NCBI RefSeq assembly: GCF_025947225.1
Contig: NZ_CP110005.1
Coordinates: forward strand, 248,001-312,000
Direction: 5' to 3'
Source of the DNA: Flavobacterium sp. N2270
GTDB lineage: Bacteria; Bacteroidota; Bacteroidia; Flavobacteriales; Flavobacteriaceae
Length of the DNA stretch: 64,000 nt
Positions 58,458 to 64,000 of the stretch are shown one piece after another. Numbering within the stretch: the first letter of the stretch is position 1; each line of letters starts with the position of its first letter. Below the pieces are notes generated by a model. It saw nothing but the letters and a program-made list of their open reading frames with translations, was not told the origin of the DNA and did not search any database. Position numbers and translations under genes: made by a program.

Positions 58458-59543
58458 CTACTTTAAAAAATTAATTTTTTCTCCTACATTCATTTTTTGA
58501 GATTTCGCAAGCATTCCACACATATGAAATAACATACGAGCTCCAACATTTCCATCCCAATCTCCGTTTTCACCCGGAGCAACTTCAACTAAATCAAACC
58601 CAATAATTTCTTTATTTGTTTCTGCCAACCTACTGAATAAATAAGTTGCCATTTCATACGTAAATCCACCAGGAACTGGTGTTCCTGTATTTGGGCAATA
58701 TAAAGCATCCATTCCGTCAATGTCAAAAGAAACACAAACTTTTTTAGGTAAGGAATTAATAATATTGTCGCATAAATGTTGCCAAGTATTCCCTTCAAAC
58801 AATTGCTTTTTTAAATCAGTATCTGTATGAACTAAAACTCTTCCGTTTTCGCTTTTCACAACTCCAACTTCCTCCTCACAGAAATCTCTAATTCCTACTT
58901 GTACAATTTTTGAAATTTGAGGAAGTTTCAAAGCATTATACATAATTGAAGCATGCGAATAAGTAAATTGCTCATAGGCAATTCTTAAATCCATATGTGC
59001 ATCTAAATGTAAAATTCCAAAAGATTCATGTTGAGATGCTAAAGCTTCATAATATCCAAGTGGTGTTGAATGATCTCCACCTAATAAAACTACTTTTTTG
59101 CCTTTATTCATCCAATACTGAGTTCTTTCTTTTACTTCAGTATGCAATTCTCTACAAATTTTATTGATTTTATCTAAATCGTTTTGTAATGCTGGAAAAG
59201 TTGAAATATCTTCTCCATTTTCTTGTGCTTCAATAATAGGCTGTGCTAAGCTTTTATATTTTTCAGAATTAGTTGCCCAATGTGATGGAGCATCATCCAT
59301 AAAAATTCCTAATTTCCATAATTCAGGAAATTCTTGATGGTTTAAATCTACTTGAAAAGAAGCCTCTAAAATTGCATCTGGACCTTCTGAAGCGCCAGCT
59401 CCATAACTCACCGTAACTTCCCATGGAACAGGAATTACTATAATTTCGCTTTGTTCTGCAGAAAATGGTAATCCAAAAACAGTTGCATCTGCTAATCCTG
59501 GTTTACTAGGATCGAATGTATCTATAATTTGTTGCTTTGTCAT
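58458..59543 (-). CDS. Arginase/agmatinase/formimidoylglutamase family enzyme
   Basis: 361 residues. All six manganese ligands are present: His158 (GGDHS), Asp181, His183 and Asp185 (DAHMD), Asp274 and Asp276 (SFDIDGMD). It hydrolyses a guanidino or formimino group. Formimidoylglutamase, in histidine breakdown, is the usual annotation for this Bacteroidota type, but agmatinase is not excluded. It is 12 bases behind kynU. Confidence 0.88.
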   Translation of the reverse strand: MTKQQIIDTFDPSKPGLADATVFGLPFSAEQSEIIVIPVPWEVTVSYGAGASEGPDAILEASFQVDLNHQEFPELWKLGIFMDDAPSHWATNSEKYKSLAQPIIEAQENGEDISTFPALQNDLDKINKICRELHTEVKERTQYWMNKGKKVVLLGGDHSTPLGYYEALASQHESFGILHLDAHMDLRIAYEQFTYSHASIMYNALKLPQISKIVQVGIRDFCEEEVGVVKSENGRVLVHTDTDLKKQLFEGNTWQHLCDNIINSLPKKVCVSFDIDGMDALYCPNTGTPVPGGFTYEMATYLFSRLAETNKEIIGFDLVEVAPGENGDWDGNVGARMLFHMCGMLAKSQKMNVGEKINFLK

Positions 59544-59555
59544 GCTATTAATATA

Positions 59556-60836
59556 TTATTTTGATAAAATACCTTTTTTTAAAATTTGGCCAAAATTATA
59601 CATATCTTCAAAAGAAGTATATAAAGGAACTGGAGCTAAACGAATTACATTTGGCTCTCGCCAATCGGTTACCACTCCGTTTTTCATTAAATAATGAAAC
59701 AATTCTTTTCCTTGTCCGTGTAAATAAACAGATAATTGACAACCTCTTTCTTCTTGATTTGCTGGAGTTAAAATTTCAAATTCTGCTTCTTCTAGTTCTG
59801 CGTCAATTTCATGTAGAATGAATTCTAAATAAGAAGTAATCAAATTTCTTTTTTTAACTATTTTTTTCATTCCAATTTCAGCAAACATATCTACAGATGC
59901 TAAATAAGGTGCCATTGATAAAATGGGCAAATTACTTACTTGCCAACCATTCGCACCGTGAACTGCGTCAAAATTTGGCTCCATTAAAAATCTTCTTTCC
60001 TTATTATGACCGTACCAACCGGCAAATCTATTTAAATCTTTATCTTCATGGTGCTTTTCATGAACAAAATACCCAGAAACATTTCCTGGTCCAGAGTTCA
60101 TATATTTATAACTACACCAAGCGGCAAAATCTACCCCCCATTTGTTTAGTTCTAATTCGATATTTCCTGCAGCGTGCGCTAAATCCCAACCTACATATGC
60201 TCCTACTTTATGACCTGCTTCGGTAATCGTTTTCATATCAAAAACTTGACCTGTGTAGTAATTTACTCCACCAATTAAAACAAGAGCTAGTTCATCTCCA
60301 ATCTCTTCTATTTTACTTAAAATATCTTCAATACGAATATTATGTTCCCCTTCTCTTCGCTTTATTTCAACTATTGCATCTTTTGGTTCAAAACCTCTAC
60401 TTTTAACCTGACTTTGAAACATGTATTGATCTGAAGGAAAAGCTTTTTCTTCGCAAATAATTTTAAATTTATTTGGAGTTGGGTTGTAAAACGAAACCAT
60501 TAGTAAATGTAAGTTTACCGTTAAAGTATTCATTACACCAACTTCAGTAGGTTTTGCTCCAACAATTTCACTCAACGGTTGGCAAAATCTTTCGTGATAA
60601 TCCCACCAAGGTTTATCTGCATAAAAATGTCCTTCAACTGCTAAGTTGGCCCAGTCATTCATTACCTCATCTACATATTTTTTTGCGGTTTTAGGTTGTA
60701 AGCCAAGTGAGTTTCCTGTAAAATAGATTACATCTTTATTATTTATTTGTGGGAAAATAAATTCGTTTCTGTATTTATTTAACTCATCATGAGCATCAAG
60801 TTGTTTTGCAAATTCTAAATTATTTTCAAATTTCAT
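59556..60836 (-). CDS. kynU: Kynureninase
   Basis: 426 residues, a PLP enzyme. The catalytic lysine is Lys244 in CSYKYMNSGPG, and GNSLGLQPKTA and DLAHAAGNIELEL are characteristic. It cleaves kynurenine or 3-hydroxykynurenine to (3-hydroxy)anthranilate and alanine, the step after kmo at 52.7 kb. Probably cotranscribed with the arginase-family gene. Confidence 0.95.
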   Translation of the reverse strand: MKFENNLEFAKQLDAHDELNKYRNEFIFPQINNKDVIYFTGNSLGLQPKTAKKYVDEVMNDWANLAVEGHFYADKPWWDYHERFCQPLSEIVGAKPTEVGVMNTLTVNLHLLMVSFYNPTPNKFKIICEEKAFPSDQYMFQSQVKSRGFEPKDAIVEIKRREGEHNIRIEDILSKIEEIGDELALVLIGGVNYYTGQVFDMKTITEAGHKVGAYVGWDLAHAAGNIELELNKWGVDFAAWCSYKYMNSGPGNVSGYFVHEKHHEDKDLNRFAGWYGHNKERRFLMEPNFDAVHGANGWQVSNLPILSMAPYLASVDMFAEIGMKKIVKKRNLITSYLEFILHEIDAELEEAEFEILTPANQEERGCQLSVYLHGQGKELFHYLMKNGVVTDWREPNVIRLAPVPLYTSFEDMYNFGQILKKGILSK

Positions 60837-60907
60837 TTGAGAGGTTGTTTATTTAAAGGGTAAAAATAAGTATAAATTAAGAAAGGTAAAAAAGAATAGT
60901 TATAAAT

Positions 60908-60938
60908 AAAAAAATCGCATCAAATAGATGCGATTTTT
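60908..60938 (-). terminator. Terminator after queA
   Basis: AAAAATCGCATC pairs with GATGCGATTTTT around a 5-base loop; on the minus strand a T run follows. It lies about 20 bases after the queA stop. Confidence 0.85.
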
Positions 60939-60958
60939 AATATACAGTTTACTTTATG

Positions 60959-62008
60959 TTATAAGATTAACATTGCATCACCATAAGTGTAGAATTTATA
61001 TTTTTGCTCAATTGCTTCAGCGTAAGCTTTTTTCATTAAATCATGACCACAAAAAGCAGAAACCTGCATTAACAAAGTAGACTTAGGCATATGAAAATTT
61101 GTTACCATAGCATCTGCTAAACTAAAATCATAAGGCGGGAAAATAAATTTATTTGTCCAACCTGTGTATGGGTTTAAAGTTCTTTGAGAAGAAACTGAGC
61201 TTTCAAGCGCACGCATGGATGTAGTTCCTACGCAACATACTTTATGTTTTTTGGCTCTAGCTCCATTTATAATATCACAAGTTTCTTGAGAAATATCCAT
61301 TTCTTCAGAATCCATTTTATGTTTTGATAAGTCTTCAACCTCAACTGGGTTAAATGTACCAAGGCCAACATGTAAAGTTACTTCTGCAAAATTGATTCCT
61401 TTAATTTCTAATCTTTTCAATAAGTGCTTTGAAAAGTGTAAACCTGCTGTTGGAGCTGCAACTGCACCTTCATTTTTAGCATAAATTGTTTGATAACGTT
61501 CTGCATCTTCAGGAGTAACCTCTCTTTCAATATGTTTTGGTATTGGTGTTTCACCAAGTTCTAATAATTTAGCTCTAAACTCTTCGTAAGAACCATCATA
61601 TAAAAAACGCAAAGTTCTACCTCTTGATGTTGTGTTATCGATAACCTCAGCAACTAAAGTTTCATCATCTCCAAAATATAATTTATTTCCAATTCTAATT
61701 TTACGTGCAGGATCTACTAAAACATCCCATAAACGTTGCTCCGCATTTAATTCTCTTAATAAGAAAACTTCGATTCTAGCACCTGTTTTTTCTTTATTAC
61801 CGTATAATCTTGCTGGAAAAACCTTTGTATTATTTAAAACCATAACATCACCGTCATCAAAATAATCTATCAAGTCTTTAAACATTTTGTGCTCAATTAA
61901 ACCTGTTTTTCTGTGTACCACCATTAATCTTGATTCGTCACGATTTTCTGCTGGAAATTCTGCCAATAATTCTTCTGGCAAATTAAATTGGAAATGAGAT
62001 AATTTCAT
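60959..62008 (-). CDS. queA: S-adenosylmethionine:tRNA ribosyltransferase-isomerase
   Basis: 349 residues. The N-terminus ([23 protein letters not shown]), [17 protein letters not shown]-type region and [11 protein letters not shown] near the C-terminal part are family blocks. It transfers a ribosyl unit from SAM to the 7-deazaguanine of tRNA to form epoxyqueuosine. Its promoter is within the upstream hairpin region (62074-62106), giving a leader of about 60 bases. Confidence 0.96.
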   Translation of the reverse strand: MKLSHFQFNLPEELLAEFPAENRDESRLMVVHRKTGLIEHKMFKDLIDYFDDGDVMVLNNTKVFPARLYGNKEKTGARIEVFLLRELNAEQRLWDVLVDPARKIRIGNKLYFGDDETLVAEVIDNTTSRGRTLRFLYDGSYEEFRAKLLELGETPIPKHIEREVTPEDAERYQTIYAKNEGAVAAPTAGLHFSKHLLKRLEIKGINFAEVTLHVGLGTFNPVEVEDLSKHKMDSEEMDISQETCDIINGARAKKHKVCCVGTTSMRALESSVSSQRTLNPYTGWTNKFIFPPYDFSLADAMVTNFHMPKSTLLMQVSAFCGHDLMKKAYAEAIEQKYKFYTYGDAMLIL

Positions 62009-62014
62009 GTAAGA

Positions 62015-62042
62015 AAGTTATAAGTTATAAGTTATAAGTTAT
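62015..62042. repeat. Heptamer tandem repeat in the queA leader
   Basis: Four perfect copies of AAGTTAT directly upstream of the queA start on the minus strand (ATAACTT in the message). Such repeats can vary in copy number by slippage. Confidence 0.7.
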
Positions 62043-62073
62043 GAGCCAGTTACTCATATAAATAAAACGCCTG

Positions 62074-62106
62074 CAAATATACGATTATGAAATAGGCGTT
62101 GTCAAG
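62074..62106 (-). promoter_or_regulatory. Promoter of queA
   Basis: On the minus strand CTTG (62103-62106), 21 bases and TATATTTG (62074-62081), followed by CAGGCG. The -33 element is in the left arm of the hairpin. Confidence 0.55.
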
Positions 62107-62156
62107 TAAAAAGCGGTTTATTTTAAAAATCCTACTGTTTACTGAACAACGCCTAT
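62092..62156. other. Large hairpin between the 108-residue gene and queA
   Basis: ATAGGCGTTGT (62092-62102) pairs with ACAACGCCTAT (62146-62156). After a 2x2 internal loop, AGTAAA (62105-62110) pairs with TTTACT (62138-62143). It has no T run, so it is not a standard terminator, and it overlaps the queA promoter. Confidence 0.5.
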
Positions 62157-62179
62157 GCAAAAACTAAAAAAACTACTTC

Positions 62180-62506
62180 TTATAACTTACTCAATAGTTT
62201 TACTTTATTGTGCATATCTTTAGAAGCGGTTAAGATTAATGCTCCTTTTTTTCCTTTTTCGTAATAATGCAACTTATCGCCTTCTTCCATTTTTATAGTT
62301 GTGGTCGCCCCTTTAGTTAACGAATAACTACCACCACTTCCAGCGTTGATCACTTTTACTTCATTATCCGTATCATTTTTGATTTTGATGTCAAATTTTT
62401 CAGAAACTGCATCTTCTTTAAAAATTTCGTTAGTTTGCTTTATTGATATGATGTTCATGGATAATAACCCTAAAGACAAAACAGCAATGATGATTACTTT
62501 TTTCAT
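62180..62506 (-). CDS. Small secreted hypothetical protein, 108 residues
   Basis: Signal peptide (hydrophobic residues about 4-22) and a soluble part rich in Lys, Asp and Gly with the pattern NDTDNEVKVINAGSGGSYSL, probably a small beta fold. I do not recognise a family. Its start shares one base with the stop of the LamG protein (TAATG at 62504-62508), so it is coupled to it. Confidence 0.75.
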   Translation of the reverse strand: MKKVIIIAVLSLGLLSMNIISIKQTNEIFKEDAVSEKFDIKIKNDTDNEVKVINAGSGGSYSLTKGATTTIKMEEGDKLHYYEKGKKGALILTASKDMHNKVKLLSKL

Positions 62507-63993
62507 TATTTTATTACTATTTTTTTAGTTGCAATATTATTATCTGTATCTTGAATACGAACCATGTACATTCCAGAAGCTAAATCAGAAACATTAATTT
62601 CTTTTTGATTAGACGATAGTACTTTTTGCCCTTGAATGTTGTAAATTTCTACTGATTGTAATTCTATTGCTGTTTCAATGTTTAAAATATCGTTAACTGG
62701 GTTTGGGTAAATGGATACTTCTAGGTTGTTTTGTATGAAGTTTTGAGAAGCTAAAGTGTTGTTTGTGTATAAGCTGGCTACATCGGCTGGTGTTATTGCA
62801 TAATTATAGATTTTTAAGTCATCAACATAGCCGTCAAAACCAATGAGATTAAAAAGAGAACCACTACTTGTATTCCATGTTGGTCTAGAACCAGTTAAAA
62901 CTGAAACACCATCAATATAAATTCTTATAAAACCAACTGCATTGTATGTACACACCACATGTTTCCAAGTGTTGTTTGGAATAATTACTGATCCGGTTAA
63001 ATCGTTTGCCCAGCCATAATTATTGATAGTTGTTGGTTTAAATGAGAAACCATATGCACCATTGGTTACTTGTGATCCATACATAAATACATTATTGTCA
63101 ATTGTTGAAATAGTTATTGGTTTTATCCAAAAAGACACTGATCTAGTGCTATTTGAAATTGGCAAACCAGTTATTGAAACTCCCATAGAACCATTTACCA
63201 TATTTATAGCAGAATTTGCATTACCATTTCTATCTTCAACAAACATATTTGAATTTGGATTTGAAAAAGTCGTGTTTCCATTAACATCATATAACGTATT
63301 ATTAAAATTGAATTCAGCAATTGCTGGTAATGACGGACTTGTTGTAAAAGTATAAGTAGCACTATATGAATTTCCTGCTGCATTATTTCCTACTATCTTA
63401 TAGTAATATAAAGTGTTAGGCGTTAATCCGGTAATTGAAACGTTACCAGTGATTGTAGTATTACCGCTTGAAGGGAATCCAACAATGACTGTCCCTAAAG
63501 TTGAAGTTAGTCCGTATAAAATATCAGATATTGTTGAACCATTATTTGCGTTCAAAGAATAGGTAATTATTGCTGAAGTGGGTGACACTACACTTGAAAC
63601 ATTTGAAATTGTTGCAAGTGTTACTACTGGTGGAGCAGCAGTTGTAAAACTAGTAGTTCCAGAAGTAATAGTTGTAGAATTACAAGCTTGTAAATAACCA
63701 CTATAAAATCTATAATAATAAGTTGTACTAGCATTTAACGATGCTATATTGAATGTGTACGTTTGAGTTTGAGTGTTAGAATTTGTTATTGTTGTTACAT
63801 TTGATGCAAAAGTAGAAGATGTGGAATATTGCAGATAAAAAGTAGAATTTGTACAGTTATAAGTATTTACATTAACACTGATTGTAGCAGTTGCGTTGGT
63901 TATCGAACTTGTTGTAATGTTGAAAAAACCAATTTGAGAGAATGATAATGCACTATTTAATAATGCAAAAAGTAAAAGTAATTTTGTTTTCAT
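62506..63993 (-). CDS. Secreted LamG-domain protein with type IX sorting domain
   Basis: 495 residues, complete; the ATG is seven bases from the window edge. A signal peptide ends at about residue 19 (LSFSQ). Two fibronectin-type-III-like units follow (about 20-118 and 125-220), then a LamG/concanavalin-like domain (about 225-405, with SVSFWIKP and WKHVVCTYNAVG) and a C-terminal type A sorting domain (SIYPNPVNDIL to the end, about 70 residues). PorU/PorV would process it at the cell surface. Possibly an adhesin or sugar-binding protein. Confidence 0.9.
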   Translation of the reverse strand: MKTKLLLLFALLNSALSFSQIGFFNITTSSITNATATISVNVNTYNCTNSTFYLQYSTSSTFASNVTTITNSNTQTQTYTFNIASLNASTTYYYRFYSGYLQACNSTTITSGTTSFTTAAPPVVTLATISNVSSVVSPTSAIITYSLNANNGSTISDILYGLTSTLGTVIVGFPSSGNTTITGNVSITGLTPNTLYYYKIVGNNAAGNSYSATYTFTTSPSLPAIAEFNFNNTLYDVNGNTTFSNPNSNMFVEDRNGNANSAINMVNGSMGVSITGLPISNSTRSVSFWIKPITISTIDNNVFMYGSQVTNGAYGFSFKPTTINNYGWANDLTGSVIIPNNTWKHVVCTYNAVGFIRIYIDGVSVLTGSRPTWNTSSGSLFNLIGFDGYVDDLKIYNYAITPADVASLYTNNTLASQNFIQNNLEVSIYPNPVNDILNIETAIELQSVEIYNIQGQKVLSSNQKEINVSDLASGMYMVRIQDTDNNIATKKIVIK

Positions 63994-64000
63994 AATATTT

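Noticed and set aside
62015..62042. Possible CRISPR-like array
   Set aside because: It consists of a 7-base tandem repeat with no spacers. I see no CRISPR array or cas gene anywhere in the window.

Overview
The window comes from a low-GC member of the Bacteroidota, most likely Flavobacterium or a close relative in the Flavobacteriaceae. Evidence: Bacteroidota-type promoters (TTTG, about 19 bases, TAnnTTTG); the type IX secretion and gliding genes porV, porU and gldJ; a secreted protein with a C-terminal type IX sorting domain; an E1-alpha/E2 pyruvate dehydrogenase pair beside cdd-porV-porU-gldJ-murF; and the 16S rRNA sequence. There is no transposase, integrase, phage gene or CRISPR array. 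The region reads as chromosomal core with small patches of dispersed repeats.

Layout. 0-0.9 kb: the end of an M3 oligopeptidase gene and an unknown small gene. 1.0-3.3 kb: a GbsR/MarR-type regulator, a small membrane protein, a TIGR01777 epimerase-like protein and an SRPBCC protein, with two copies of one candidate operator. 3.2-8.8 kb: a UbiA-like membrane protein, gcvP, a truncated haemoglobin and a FabH-like ketoacyl synthase. 8.7-12.0 kb: a flippase and two family 2 glycosyltransferases. 12.2-13.7 kb: MlaE/MlaF lipid transporter subunits. 13.7-18.4 kb: a minus-strand run (DUF389, mannose-1-phosphate guanylyltransferase, SprT-like, SDR, M28 peptidase). 18.5-30.1 kb: pdhC-pdhA, cdd, porV, porU and, divergently, gldJ and murF. 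30.2-37.4 kb: tRNA-Val, folC, tonB-exbD-exbB, nhaD, glutamate-family dehydrogenase and anmK. 37.5-40.6 kb: an acyl-CoA dehydrogenase, a MORN-like lipoprotein, a SpoU methyltransferase and a 67-residue membrane protein. 40.9-46.5 kb: a complete minus-strand rRNA operon (16S, tRNA-Ile, tRNA-Ala, 23S, 5S) behind three tandem promoters. 46.9-54.0 kb: a LolC/E-like permease, a NamZ-type muramidase, a methyltransferase, queE, a cupin and kynurenine 3-monooxygenase. 54.1-57.8 kb: a light-response operon (flavin reductase, DUF2256, CRY-DASH, Fe-S photolyase). 57.8-64 kb: a NUMOD4 protein, an arginase-family enzyme, kynureninase, queA and a type IX-secreted LamG protein.

How the genes fit together. 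PorU and PorV process and attach type IX cargo, and the LamG protein at the right edge is such a cargo. Kynurenine monooxygenase and kynureninase form consecutive steps of tryptophan degradation. QueE and QueA both belong to the queuosine pathway. NamZ, AnmK and MurF act on muropeptides. The photolyase operon and the GbsR/TIGR01777/SRPBCC operon look like two halves of one light- or stress-response module.

The most notable non-coding signals are the duplicated AACTTTCA-N8-TGAAAGTT operator around the GbsR gene, three rRNA promoters with identical 19-base spacers and a shared GC-rich segment also seen at tRNA-Val, a palindrome at the photolyase operon, and a family of dispersed palindromic repeats (four copies).
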